Source: Ceratobasidium sp. AG-K (Eukaryota; Basidiomycota; Agaricomycetes; Cantharellales; Ceratobasidiaceae). From it: a stretch of 64,000 nucleotides of DNA. Position numbers and translations under genes: made by a program. The notes beneath the pieces are model-generated. The model was given only the letters and a program-made list of their open reading frames with translations, was not told where the DNA came from and ran no database searches. This document shows positions 1 to 12,322 of the stretch, in pieces (the stretch's first letter is position 1; each line of letters begins with the position of its first letter). The stretch spans positions 558,001 to 622,000 of the forward strand of contig JAWNGF010000011.1 of NCBI GenBank assembly GCA_037039685.1, read 5' to 3'.

Positions 1-960
1 CTGTTGCACATCAACATACTGTAGCACAGCTCCCGAACCTACGCGCCGCGATAATCGACCCACACAGTGACGTGTCCCGCGCCAGACAAAACAGGTTTAC
101 TTACCGGGACGTCGTTGTTGCGCACGCGCATGCACCTATCAATGGGCGCTGCCCTCTTGTACATGTGCATATATAGTCCGCTTCTTCGCAAAGGAAATCC
201 ATCATATTTGCAAAAACGCTACTCGGCCCATATTTACATTAGCCACCTGGAACAGTCTAAAGAATGCACCGGCGTTAGCCATCCCATCCATTCCACGTTT
301 TCCAGCGACGGAATATATCCCCGCAGTATTCCGTTTGCAGTCATCTCGGTTATCTTATTCATATCCGCGGTTGTGTCAACGCACAGTTGACAGTCGAATG
401 GTGTTCCGGGCTCTGAGTCTTGCTGGTGCAAGATCAATGTGAGTTGTTCCGTCGTTACAGGCTCTATGTTTCCGGTTTGATAAACGGATTCACCGGGAGC
501 TCTGAGAGCGGAATGGCTGTTTGCCAGTCGATTAATTCTGTAGCTACTCTACTGCGTCGATGGTAAAGGCGATGCGCAAGAACAATATTGGAAGGTACAA
601 GCTAGAGTCCCATCTGCAGAGAGTGAAGGTTCTTCAACCGGGATAGCTCGCCGCCGAGTGAATGCTAATAGATTTCATGTCAGACACCAAACTCAAGTAT
701 TTGTGCATAGTGATTACTTACTGTGTAGAAACTTGCTCCTGCCGCCGAGATATATGCGTCGTGGTCGTGCGGAAATGCAGACCAGAAGTCGGATGCTGGC
801 ATCCGGTTGAACATTGTGCATCTTCCGAGCCTTAGTTCTTCGATCATTGGGCAATACTTCTTCACGGTAGCGATGATTTTGATATCCGGTCCATGAGCGT
901 TGATAACTTCTAGTCGCCGAAGTGAAGGAAAGAGCGCTGAATACTTACCCCTCATTTGTC
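1..960 (-). pseudogene. F-box-like/LRR family copy A, broken and partly inverted
   Basis: A decayed member of the family whose intact copies lie at 6455-7984 and 15803-17322. Positions about 10-125 on the plus strand encode the start of family exon 3 (QLPNL...RFTYRDVVVA). The rest of exon 3 (PSLRRLEVINAHGPDIK, then CTMFNRMP) and exon 4 are on the minus strand, from about 945 down to 258. The family order is therefore kept only if the segment from about 125 to 945 was inverted. Exon 4 has an in-frame stop (MGL* where intact copies have MGLYL), a 1-bp deletion near the PENIEP motif and a roughly 12-bp deletion in the WLTPGHLG motif. The transmembrane and F-box exons would lie left of the window. 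Non-functional beyond reasonable doubt; the original function is unknown. Confidence 0.8.
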
Positions 961-1744
961 AGATTTCCGTGCGGTGTATCCCGATACCAGCTAACGAGTT
1001 TGGAACCTGAACTAAGCCCCTATTATAAGTCCAATTGGAATATCAAACAACCGACTGGCACACGATAGCTATATAAAAGCGCTCTGACCACACAACCCAG
1101 GCAACCTCCCTCTCCATATCGTACATTCATCTTGGATTAAATCCAAGTCATCCGTTTAGACTGAGAATTTACAACATATAATACGGCTCTCACGAACGAA
1201 TCACCACCACAAGCCGCATTAGTACCGTTTCCCCCCCTTGCGCCCGACCCTCCACCGCCGGCTGTACCAAATCAAAACATCCTTCCTACACATAGCGAAG
1301 CTCAATCCTCACAGGTAAAGCATGCACGTTGGTACCACGATGCTCCCAGCTAACGGATCGCTTCGAGCCCTCTTCACTACATCAATCTTTGAATGGGCTT
1401 CCAGGACTCGGAGTAGGCTCTCCTCGGGGCTAAGTCAATGCCAAGGGCGGCGAAGGAGACCCGGATCGTTTACAGAAACTATCCTCTTTCTACTAAGCCA
1501 GTTTTCCGTTCAATTTTATTCATTCAGCAAGCTTCGTGTTGATTGATGCCATTGCTGCCCTGAAGGTTTTTTGCCACGCAAATACTACTTGAGAACCCTG
1601 TGTATGGTAGCCTGTGGTCTATCCTAATCCTATATGTTCACTGTACTGCCTTGAGGACCGTGACCTTTCACGAAGCGGGGTCATCTTTGTTTCTCGGCCT
1701 CGTCGAGGCTCATACGGGCCATAAGACAGCTTCGACCCCTAAAT
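961..1744. other. No gene recognised
   Basis: Short open frames only. A proline-rich reading near 1220-1312 ends at a possible GT donor (TCACAG/GTAAAG), but no partner exon or family was recognised. Confidence 0.4.
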
Positions 1745-2250
1745 CGAGCTTTTCACCCGGACCACAGAGCCGTGCTATCCGAATTTCCTCGGCTCCGAGC
1801 CGTTTCAATGGAAAACCATGACGACGTTTGTCAGTTGGGCGCCGGGGTCGATCAATATCGATTAGCCCACCACTACAAATTTACTGATTTACTGTCATGT
1901 TCCTTGACATGCATACGCTCGGAGTTTATTTAATTGCTTAGACCCAAATACCCTACGGAGTTCATTGACTCCTAGCGCGAAACGTCCAGCATCGCGTATG
2001 TCAGGGAGTACCACTGTACCCCAATCTTTGCGCCACCTCGAAATAAGACATGCTCATGGACCTGACGTCAACTTTATAGCTTGAATTAAGCAGTTCTGTC
2101 TGGACCTCGAGACGTTCTGGCTGGGTCGTTACACACTGTTCAATCGAACGCCTACTTGTCAGTTTTGGGAGACTTTCCCGTTCGACCACGACTATTACAT
2201 CTCATGCGAAGGTGCTGACGCATATGCAGTAAGCGCACAAACTTCTCATC
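1745..2250 (+). pseudogene. Eroded F-box-like/LRR family relative (copy E)
   Basis: The nucleotide sequence parallels the copy at the right edge of the window (63770-64000). The shared stretches encode FHP(D)HRAI, FPRL, DDV, then after an interruption RHLEI.HAHGPDVN, and further on TxCQFWETFPFDHDYYI, the counterpart of the FWSAFPHDHDAYI motif of the other copies. About 125 bp of unrelated sequence (near 1893-2018) splits the match, and several frames have stops. It is clearly a dead fragment, closer to copy F than to copies A-D. Confidence 0.7.
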
Positions 2251-4358
2251 TTGTGCTTCAGCGGCGGATCATTACTGATCTGTAAGATTGAAAATCGCTC
2301 GCTTGAGCAAGTGTTGTCACCCTCACAAAAATTGGGTTAATCAATCGCCACCTTGTATAGGATATCGAAGGTGTGGGGCACATGGATAAAGCTTCAAACT
2401 AGCTGGATACGAAGCAGGACCAGGGGGGGGGGGGGAGACTGCATGCAGCGCGAGGATACAACTACTGGGTCAGCTAGAATCCCCAAGATGCCTCAGCCCG
2501 AGCAAAGATACAACGTATGCAGGGGTCACTGCTCTTGTAAATTTTCACATCACGTCACAACCCTCGATTTTCCGTGTTACTTTTTCCGCGGTAGGCCAGT
2601 CTGGACAACCCATTTTGGTTCACTAGCCTGTCCGATGCGATGGTAATATCGGGGTATATGCGTTACGTAACTGCGCGTTGAACTCGTGGGTAAACTCGAA
2701 TTCAGGGAAGATAGCCCTCACGACAATACGTAGCGAGCACGAGTGCGACACAATTTGTGTATATTAGAAAACTACATGAGGACTCATCGTAAATAAAGGA
2801 AAACTCAACACGTGTGTTGGCGGTTAAGAAGATCTAGGAGTGAGGGGCAGGACACATGACCGGGGGAGAACTACTGTATAGATGCCAGGTCCTAGTACTA
2901 CAATACAGTCGAATCCCTCGTCAACGATAACCGTGATATCGATAAACTGCCGGAAGCACCGTGTTCCTCGCCTCCCCATTTTTGTTGGAAATACGCCACC
3001 CGTTTCTGCATGTAACACAGCCACTCTCGTACATGATCAGTAAATGCACAGCTGAATCTAAAGTACATACATGATAAATGCACGGAAATATACGCTACAG
3101 GTATGGAATTTTGCAAAGTGTACAAGCAAAGTACTCTCAATACCGGAGAACACAAACTGCCTGAGAAAAAGAGAAAAGATATAAAAACCGCCCAATTATG
3201 CTTGAGCTCACCAACCATCTATCACACCCCTTCATTGAACCTATACCATGCCTGCTGTGCGCACCAACTTCCAAGGCTTCTTGTTTCAGGTACATACATA
3301 TGCACTTCCGTTATCAACATGTCGCTGATTACACTGTTTAGATATTTAATCTACCTAGCAGCAGCGCTGCTCGTTTAGCAAACACTAGTCGATCCGTTGC
3401 TTCTACTCCTCTTCCGATCGCGCATTTATAACATTACTCAGATCCAGGCAATGCGACTGGCGTCCGAGGCGTGGGATAATGTCTCTTCGGCTACCATTGC
3501 CAACTGTTGGCGCCATACACAGCTCGTGACCGCCGCCCCAACTCCAATCGGCAATTCCGAGCTTCGCCCCGACGATGAGTTATTGCAGGCCGAGCTCTAA
3601 CACCGCCCAAACTGTACGCACCCGAAATTGCCGAAGATGTTGGCCCTGCTGGACACGGATCAACCAAGCGAGCGCGAGGAGACCAAGGAAGAGATCGCTG
3701 AGGGAATCACCAGCCAACTTACACTCGATGATTAACATCCTCTGTAGGGCTTTCCGTCATGTATTCCTCACTTTCATTTCGCTTTGTACATGTAGTCTTT
3801 GTCTGATTACAAGCTATGTACAGTCTTGTCCCTCAGCTTGCACGCTGACGAATGGCGCTTTTGCTAAACATGCGCAATCACGCGCATTAGTCGTTCGTAT
3901 TGCCGAGACTCTAGGGCAACACGGGGCTCAGTGAATCTATGCAATATACTCCGAAATAGTCTCAAGAAATAGATCACATCTTTTTTGGAGGTACATACCG
4001 CCCTAGAGACGCTGGAGGCACGTTGAGTGGCGGATTTGTCAGCTGCGCTTCCTGCAAGCTGAGGGGCTGCAAGCTGAGAGACACGACTGTATTTCCCTGG
4101 AACTCCCAGGTGACGGAATGTTACCATGCAAAATCCTATTCATGCAAAATCCTATTTGCAGTCGCCTGGGCCAATCTAGTTCCAGCGATTTGTAAAAGTC
4201 TTCCCCATCGGTTCTGATTTGTTATTGGGGTCGACGAGATAATCGGTCATAGCTCCTTTCATAGAGAGGAAGAGTGCTGTAACATACCGGGAAGTGGTTG
4301 TACCCCCGGAAGTCGCCATCAAGCACACAGTTCAAAAACGCATTTATCAGAGTTTACC
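2251..4358. other. Intergenic, no gene recognised
   Basis: Only short unsupported frames, including some at 2353-2646, 3103-3378 and 3397-3934. No protein family, RNA gene or repeat was recognised. A G-run lies near 2427. Confidence 0.4.
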
Positions 4359-4426
4359 TACATACTCTCTACAGGCCGTATAAGTGTCTCCGCTAAATTG
4401 TCATTTCAGGCCATAAGTACTCGCTT

Positions 4427-5755
4427 TCAGTTCTACTCTTTCGTCCAGTCCACAACCACCTTTCCCCTCGCCCGTCCGCTCTCCAGTCGACCATATGCCT
4501 CTCCAATCTGACCCCACCCCCGCGGTTCATCGTCAATCATAGGCTTCGCTCGCCCATCCTGGCTCCACTCAGCCAGAGCTCGCATCTCATCCTCGCCCGT
4601 CGTCAGTTCACACGATAATACTTCGGTCCAACACCAACATGTCCCTTGATAGAGCGGAATGGCGGCGAGGTGAAGTATGTGATGTTTCCACCCATGAGTG
4701 TGCGCGAGGTTTTGTCGCCGACGATAGTCACGTATGTGCCTGATTCTGAGGATGGATGGGGTGGTTTGGTAGGATGGGATCTAAGTGCCAGAAGAGCGGA
4801 GAGGCCGAGGATGAGCTGGGTACCGCCGACGCAGTCGTAGATGACTTTGTACGGTCCGAGTGAGAGCGCAGTCGATGGGACATCACGGGTCGTGTAATCA
4901 ATGACCTAAGCGAGTGTAAGTACATCCTGGAATATTCAAAATTGAACTTGTCTGTTACCTCATCGGTGCCGTAGTTCTTCACAAACCCGGTATCCTTTCC
5001 CTTGCGGACCGCCACCACTTTTGCACCGAGTGGTTTTGACATCTGGACGCCGATAACCCCTGTCCTTCCACTGGCACCAACGATCAGTACTTTAGCTCTC
5101 TAGGTCGTCCCCAGAATATACAGTTAAGTATCGTGATCAGAAACGTAAATACTATGGGCCTGCTTACCTGCCTCGCATTCACTTCTGGGTCCCGATCCAA
5201 TCCCTCATGCATCGCCAGACTGGTCTACGATGTCAGAAATACGAGCGGAAGACTGGCCGCCTCGATGTGGCTCAAGTTGGTAGGCTTAGACACGAGATGA
5301 GCATTAGAGGGTAGCGTGATGTATTCTTGGTTTGTACCGTTTCCGCTCTACATCCAACGATTTTATAAACTACCCTCCGACAAGATCTAGAAGGTAGCAA
5401 CATACCGGAGAAAGTCAAACCCCAAATATTTCGTCTCCGACTTTCCGTGTCGTGACTCCTACTCGCGCCGCAGCGAGAATGCCAGAAAAATCCGCACCCG
5501 GCATTTTAGTAGTCAGTTCCACGTCCCCTCCATTGCGATCACCGGGTCCACCAAACTAGTTAAGGATCGCCTTGTTGACTCCTATTACACTGGCGAGCCG
5601 AACGTCGATCGGATTTAGGGAAGCATCACAGACCCGGACGATAATCTCTCCCTGTTTGGGTGGGTGATGGATGACCTCAGTATGGGTGATGTTCGCGAGT
5701 GTGTCGGTCGTCGTGGTGAGGCGCAGGCTGTGTATGTCCCGGTTAGCTCCAGTAT
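4427..5755 (-). pseudogene. Zinc-type alcohol dehydrogenase/quinone oxidoreductase-like, dead copy
   Basis: A paralogue of the intact gene at 8463-9796, collinear over all four exons and introns. The start codon position reads ATA instead of ATG. A 1-bp deletion occurs about 30 codon positions in, and the TGG of the ILNWFGG motif is TAG. The homology continues past both ends of the gene: upstream to about 5860 (matching 9890) and downstream to about 4359 (matching 8394). The two copies therefore arose by segmental duplication, not retrotransposition. Confidence 0.85.
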
Positions 5756-6454
5756 GATGGACTAGTTACTTGTGATATCGGAAGTGGCAGAGAGTTACGG
5801 CGTGGGTTATTATTAAGTCTATGCATCCCCATCGAGTTTTTCGGTTGTCGTCAGGACTCAGGACTCTTGGTCAGAAAGCAGGTGTGACGCAGGCTGATTA
5901 CGCAAACAAGCATATTATCATGTGACATCGTCGCGGCTCCGAATTAGCATCCTAGATAGCCACCTACGTCGACAGCCCAAGGACTGTACATCGGCTTCGT
6001 ACGTTTGGGAGTGTGCTTCCGGGACCAAATCGATGGAAGTTGCTCCTTCTTTCAGCTCCGACTGGAGCCACGCTTGGCTCCTATGGTCCTGCTTTCATTG
6101 TGCGAGCTCGATTTCCATCCCACGACGGTATTCCCATCGTCAACCTTTGACTCGACCCAGGATCTCGCGATTGCCTTCTATGGGTGTCCAGGGCTAGTTT
6201 ATTATGGGGATCAAACTTCCTTGGAGCGCACCTTTCCCATTGGAGGATGGCGCAATTTGCGCACCAAGTGTCAGAGGTTAGGTGCGTGCCCAAGCTATAC
6301 GCGGCGAGTGAGTCAGTGGTTCCGCGCCACTTCTGGAGTTGATCGCATTATGCACTTCCTCGGTTGAGTTCGCTTGCCTATCCCAGTCAACGAGTCTCCC
6401 TCGTGACCGCCAGGATGCGTAGGTGGTTGCTCTCAAAACCGCATCCCAACCACG
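5756..6454. other. Intergenic between dead ADH copy and F-box-like gene B
   Basis: The first 100 bp or so resemble the upstream flank of the intact ADH (9797-9890). The frame at 5922-6367 is open but matches nothing I recognise. No promoter elements could be assigned with confidence. Confidence 0.35.
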
Positions 6455-7984
6455 ATGATCGGGGTGACTGTAGGTAACGGACGCGTTGGTTTGAACGTTT
6501 ACTCTCTCTCAGCAGTCTTCTCCTTCCCGTTGGCGGTGACAGGCAGCGGCCTCCCTGCCGCCACAATTGCCCTTCATGCTGCTTTCATCATTCTATGCAT
6601 TGCCACGACCACTCTGCGATGTTACTGGTACCACACGCTACCCCTTTGTTGCAGAAGACGTCGGGTGCGGCATGGAAGGTACGTTTCCATGCTTTACACC
6701 TCCACACTGGCTGATAAAGATTTGGGTCCAGCATTCGCAACAACGCCGCGTCTTTCCCAGCACAATCTTTCCCAACAAGCACAGCACGGGGTGGTTCCCT
6801 ACCTGTCGAATTGATCGAACGCATTGCCGACTACCTGTTCCAGCTTGAAACACCGATCCCCGATCTTGCTGGCACTGCGCCGATAGTTTATTCAAAACAG
6901 CCTTGGGCCGCTGTTGAAGGCTTTATGAGTTCAAGTATACACCTCCATAATATCGGCTTTGTACGATGGCTGCGTGCTATCACGGTCGTAAACCCCGATG
7001 ACTGGGCAGTCATCCTGCAATACTCTCAGTTTGTTAGGTATAGTCCTACCTTCTTCTCATCTTGTCTATAATGATTACTTGCTAGTGGCTGATCCTACGG
7101 ATTGCTTGTGTTTTGTTAAATAGGGAGATTCAATGCTTAGACGGCGCACTTAGTGGCGCTGCAAGTCAACACGTTTTGGCGCAGCTTCTGAATCTATATG
7201 CAGCAAGGATTGACGTTCACGGCGATGTATGGCAAGGGAATGACGGCAGATTTACGTACCAAGACGTATTTGCCGCGCTCCCTCCTTCACTTCGACGACT
7301 AGAGGTGACCAACGCTCACGGACCGGACATCAACGTCATCTCCACCGTGAAGAAGTTCTGTCCAGGAATAGAAGAGCTGAGACTTGGAAGGTGCACGATG
7401 TTCAATCGAATACCAGCGTGCAACTTCTGGTGTACATTTCCGCACGATCACGACGCATACATCTCGGCTGAGGGTACAACGTCTTACGCGGTCGGTCCCG
7501 GATCTCATATCTGTACCTTGATTTTATTATCTAACGTAAAATATTCCAGCATTCACTCGGAGGCGAACTATCTTCATTGAAGAACCTTCGCTCGCTGCGG
7601 ATGGGACTTTACCTCGTACCTTTCGATATTGTCCTTGCACACCGCCTGTACCATCGGTATGGTAACGTTGCACCGGCATTTATTGATTGGCAGACTGCAA
7701 TTCCACTCTCAGAGCTCCTAGTAGACGCATTTATTGAGCCTGAGAACATAGAACTTGCAACCACAGATCAGCTCGTCTCAATCCTGCATCAGCAAGACTC
7801 AGAGCCCGGAACACTATTCGATTGTCAATTGTGCGCTGACATGATGACCGAGGTCAATAGGGTAACCGAGATGGCTGCGAATGGAATACTGCGGGGATAT
7901 GTCCCTTCGCTGGATAGGATAGAATGGATGGCATGGCTAACGCCTGGGCACTTGGGAGTGCATTCGTATACACTGTTTGCATGA
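6455..7984 (+). CDS. Membrane-segment/F-box-like/LRR-like protein (copy B), 4 exons
   Basis: My model is 6455-6678, 6720-7037, 7124-7490 and 7550-7984, about 447 aa. Exon 1 encodes a hydrophobic stretch (TGSGLPAATIAL..AAFIILCIA) followed by an Arg-rich turn, probably a membrane anchor. Exon 2 opens with LPVELIERIADYLFQL, which resembles an F-box. Exons 3-4 hold LRR-like repeats (LPPSLRRLEVTNAHG, CPGIEELRLGRCTMFN) and a conserved Cys-containing C-terminus (DCQLC, WLTPGHLGVHS). Intron positions are identical in copies C and D. The intron 3 donor is the weak GTCGGT. F-box proteins usually recruit substrates to SCF ubiquitin ligases; that role, and membrane attachment, are inferences here. No disabling lesion was seen. 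Confidence 0.7.
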
Positions 7985-8462
7985 TTGATATCAAACATGT
8001 GGCCGAATAAGTTGCTACAAAATATAAGGGAACTCTCTTGCGAAGCTGACTGATATACGAATACTCACAAGAGTCAAACGCCTATCACTAGATAAATGTA
8101 TGCGCGTGCGTTGAACATTTAGCTATCGTGTCTACCATTATACGGCTGATATGTGTCAACCACTTCTCGTCGCATGAGTGAAGGAGGGAGCCCGGCAAGG
8201 ACACCTCGGAACGTGTCTATCACGTGGGTTTGTCGAACGAGAATTGTGTTACAGTAAAGGACGCCCGCTAGGTAATACAAGCACTCCCGGTTATCTCCTT
8301 ACGTCCATAAAACAAGGATTCTGGTTGCAAGTGCCAAGGGCTTCGCGGTTGATATTTTGTACATGTGTATCAGCCATATCCTTAAGGTTCGCCTACGTAC
8401 TGTTCACAGGGCGTGTAAAAGCCTTCCGCCAAATCGCTATTGGGGACTATAAGCGCTCCCCT

Positions 8463-9796
8463 TCAGTTCTGCTCTTTCGTCCAATCCACAACCACCTTTC
8501 CCCTCGCCCGTCCGCTCTCCAGTCGACCATACGCCTCTCCAAGCTTACTCCACCCCCACGGCTCACCGTCGATCACGGGCTTCACTCGCCCATCCTTGCT
8601 CCACTCGGCCAGAGCTCGCATCTCCTCTTCACCTGTCGTCAGGTTCACACAGTAGTACTTCGGTCCGACACCAATATGCCCCTTGATAGAGCGGAATAGC
8701 ATCGACGGCGAGGTGAAGTACGTGATGTTTCCGCCCATAAGCGTTCGCGAGGTCTTATCACCGACAATGGTGAGATATGTACCGGGTTCCGAGGGTGGAT
8801 GATGCGGCTCGCTGGGACTGGGTGTCGGTGCAAGAAGAGCAGAGAGATGGGGGATGAGCTGGGTACCGCCGACGCAGTCGTAGATGACTTTGTAAGGTCC
8901 GAGTGAGAGCGCGGTGGATGGAACATCCTGGGTCGTGTAATCAATGACCTAAGCGGGTGTAAGTACATCCTAGAATATCCAAAAGTGCACTTGTGTTACC
9001 TCATCAGCACCATAGTTCTTCACAAACTCAGTATTTTTGCCGCTGCATACTGCAATCACTTTAGCGCCGAGCGATTTCGCCGTCTGAACACCAACGATAC
9101 CCGTCCCTCCGCTGGCGCCAATAATCAGCACTTTAGCTCCCTGGATCGTCCCCAGAATATACAATTGAGTACCGTGATCGGAAACGCAAAGACTATGACC
9201 CTGCTTACTCGTCTCGCGTTCACTTCTGAGTCTCGATCCAGTCCTCCGCGCATCACCAGGCTTGTATAGGATGTCAGAAACACGAGTGGAAGGCTGGCCG
9301 CCTCGAGGTGACTCAAGGTGGTAGGTTTGGGGACGAGAGGAGCGTTGGCGGGTAGCGTAATGTATTCTTGATTTGTGCCGTTGCCGCTCTATATTCAAAG
9401 ATTTATCAACTACCCTTTGGTGAGATTGACGAGGTAACAACGTACCGGAGAAAGCCAAACCCCAAACACTTCGTCTCCCACTTTCCACGTAGTAACTCCT
9501 TCTCCCACTGCAGCCACAATCCCAGAAACATCCGCGCCTGGGACCTTAGTAGCCAGTTCCACATCCTCACCCTTACGGTCGCCGCGTCCACCGAACCAGT
9601 TAAGGATCGTCTTGTTGACTCCTGTTACACCGGCGAGCTGCACATCAACTGGATTTAGGGAAGTAGCACAGACCCGGACGACAATCTCGTCCTGTTTGGG
9701 TGGGTGATGGATGACCTCGGTATGGGTGATGTTCGCGAGCGTGTTGGTTGTCGTGGTGTAGGCGTAGGCCGTGTATGTCCCAGTTAGCTCAGGCAT
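8463..9796 (-). CDS. Zinc-type alcohol dehydrogenase/quinone oxidoreductase-like protein (MDR family)
   Basis: Four exons on the minus strand (9446-9796, 9209-9388, 9000-9140, 8463-8948) join in phase 0 to give about 385 aa, a usual length for this family. The N-terminal GroES-like domain includes CATSLNPVDV and VPGADVSGIVAAVGEGV. The Rossmann fold carries the nucleotide-binding motif IIGASGGTGIVGVQTAKSLG. The C-terminus ends in RARGKVVVDW. There is no cysteine-rich structural zinc loop, so it fits the quinone-oxidoreductase/RTN4IP1-like branch that uses NAD(P)H. All introns are GT-AG. The start is an ATG at the beginning of a conserved MPELTGTYTAY block. A dead paralogue lies at 4427-5755. 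The substrate cannot be told from sequence. Confidence 0.85.
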
Positions 9797-10790
9797 GATG
9801 AACTAGTTACTTGCGGTGTTTCAGGCGGTAGAGAGCCTACGGTGTGGGATATCGCTAAGTCTACGCATCTCCACCAGACTCTGGAACTTCGCGATCGCCA
9901 GTGTCGTCATGATCAGAAATCAAACCGCCGGTCACGTGATTCAGTGTCTCTGCATGTCCGTCTACACATTTGTGTGATAGCTCCCTGGTATCAACGACCA
10001 CAGGCAGCACATTCCCATGACCTCATATGTCTGTTATTGCTAAGCATCGTGCTCATGTTGTGGTGAAACTTGACCACTTCCAATTTCGACCAGACCAATC
10101 CGTCATACTTGGTTCAGGAGTTTCTCTTCAGATAACCGTAACATCCATCAGTTAGGACGTGACGTACAGACTCTGATAACTGATATAATAACTATCGAAT
10201 CGAATATAAGCCCACGTCCCTTAGCTTTTGTTCACATGCGCTCTCGATTATTACTGTTGAAACTCCACTGTCGCGCCGCTCTGGACTCGCTCTTGATATT
10301 CCTCCCGAGCTCCCATTGTTGAAGCATACCGGTACGGTGACCACCTCTTCGACCTTCTTTCCGCCTACATATTTGATCAATCAGCTCCTCTCGGAGCTTC
10401 TCCCTTCCGCAGAAATTAGAAACCCCGTTGACCAAGAGAGGGGCGTTTACACAATGAACATGGTCCAACGCCAGCCCCTTGATCCCCATGCACGCGCTCG
10501 ATGACCCACAGCTATTCAGATAATTCAGGATACAATATGAATCAATTCGAAGCATATACTTCGTACAATTGACACGCCACGCGGATCATCAGGAGGCGCA
10601 ACCTAGTAGTGCAGCGGCCGTCAAACTACAAAGACTGCGATGAGTCAGTCACACTAGCTTTTCGCGTCAACTTGGCCAAACGTATTCGGGTCAGCCACCT
10701 CCACTTCGGCTTATCCTTAATCAAGGGGTCTCCCTGGGCTTGCGCGTTGGGCCGCTTACCGCACCGACTCACTCAGACCACCATCGTAGT
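9797..10790. other. Intergenic, no gene recognised
   Basis: The first 100 bp match the upstream flank of the dead ADH copy. A frame at 10232-10555 on the minus strand is open but unrecognised. Confidence 0.35.
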
Positions 10791-12322
10791 ATGGTGGCTT
10801 GCACTTCTTCAGGTAATGAGCGCGTCGGCTTCGATGTTTGCCCCATCTTGGTGACCTTCTGCTTGTCGCTTTCTGCGACGGGGAGCAGCCTTTGTGCCGC
10901 CACAATTGCGTTTTTTGTTGCAATTACCGCCCTTTGCGCTGCAACAATAGCTCTACTCTGGCACCGACGCTGTGTCCTCTTCTCCTTTTGTGGACGATGT
11001 TGCATGCGGTCTGGAAGGTACGCTCCTGCGCCCCATAACCCCGTGTTAGTTAACGAATACAAGGCCAGAATCAGCACTCCCTCGACGGCAATCCCGGCCC
11101 ATATTTCTGAAGCAGACGAGCCACTCCATCTCTCTCTTCCAATTGAACTAATTGAACGCATCGCCGACCACCTATTTGAACTCAAGCCGCCAGCTCCCGA
11201 TTATACAGGCGACCCACCGATAATCCAATTCAAAGCCATCATGGGCTGAGGTTGCGGGCTTTATGGCCGCCAATATAGGTCTTCATAAGATCGGGTTTGC
11301 ACGGTGGCTACGCGTAATCACGGTCATGAAGACCGATGACTGGGGAGTCATTCTACAATACTCCCAGTTTGTTAGGTACAGTCATCATAGTGACTCCTCG
11401 CTTTGCGTATCGCAATTTCAGACTGGTGGCTGACTCCGTGATGTTTACATCCCCTTATGTAGAGAAATCCGGTGTTTAGACCGAGCTTTGAGTGGCACTG
11501 CACATCAACACGTCCTGACACAGCTTCCGAATCTTTACGCAGCATGGATCGATGCCCACAGCGACGTATTATATAACGAAGACAACATATTTACGTATCA
11601 AGATGTGATCTTGGCGCTTCCCCCTTCATTGAAACGGCTAGAAGTTATCAACTCTCATGGACCGGATATCAAAACCATCATAACCGTGAAGAAGTATTGC
11701 CCAAGGATAGAAGAGCTAAGGCTCGGAAGATGTACAATGTTCAACCGGATGCCGGCGTGCGACTTCTGGTCTGCATTCCCGCATGACCACGACGCATATA
11801 TCGCTGTTCAGGGCACGGAATCTTATGCGGTAACTATTCGACGTCTTCAAACGCCTTGTGCTTAACGCTTAACATGGAATCTGTTAGCACTCGCTCGGCG
11901 GCGAGCTATCCCCATTGAAGAACCTCCGCTCGCTTCGGATGGGACTCTATCTGGCACCTTCTAGTATTGTTCTCGCACATCGCCTATACCACCGGTACGG
12001 CCGAGTAGCTCCAGAATTAATCGACTGGCAAACAGCCATTCCACTCTCCGAACTCCTAGTGAACCTGTTCATCGAACCAGAAAACATAGAGCCCACAACC
12101 ACAGAACAGCTTATCTCAACCCTACACCAACAAGACTCGAAGCCAGGAGAGGCATTCAATTGTCAACTTTGTGTTGACATGACCGCCGAGATAAGTAGAA
12201 TAGCCGAGATGACCGCAAATGAAATACTGCACGGATATATTCCCTCATTGGACACGGTGGAGTGGATGGGGTGGCTAACGCCCGGGCACTTGGGAGTGCA
12301 TTCATTCAAGCTCTCTACATGA
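10791..12322 (+). pseudogene. F-box-like/LRR family copy C, one frameshift
   Basis: Same four-exon layout as copies B and D: 10791-11017, 11069-11375, 11463-11829, 11888-12322. Exon 1 carries the hydrophobic segment (TGSSLCAATIAF..AITALCAATIALL). Exon 2 carries LPIELIERIADHLFEL. Exons 3-4 are close to copy B (LPPSLKRLEVINSHG, CTMFNRMPACDFW, WLTPGHLGVHS). A single extra base at about 11228-11232 shifts the frame just before the expected SKPSWAEVAGFM. Exons 3 and 4 remain open, so the lesion is recent or a sequencing error. Intron 1 (51 bp) is a multiple of three and could be retained without breaking the frame. Confidence 0.75.
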
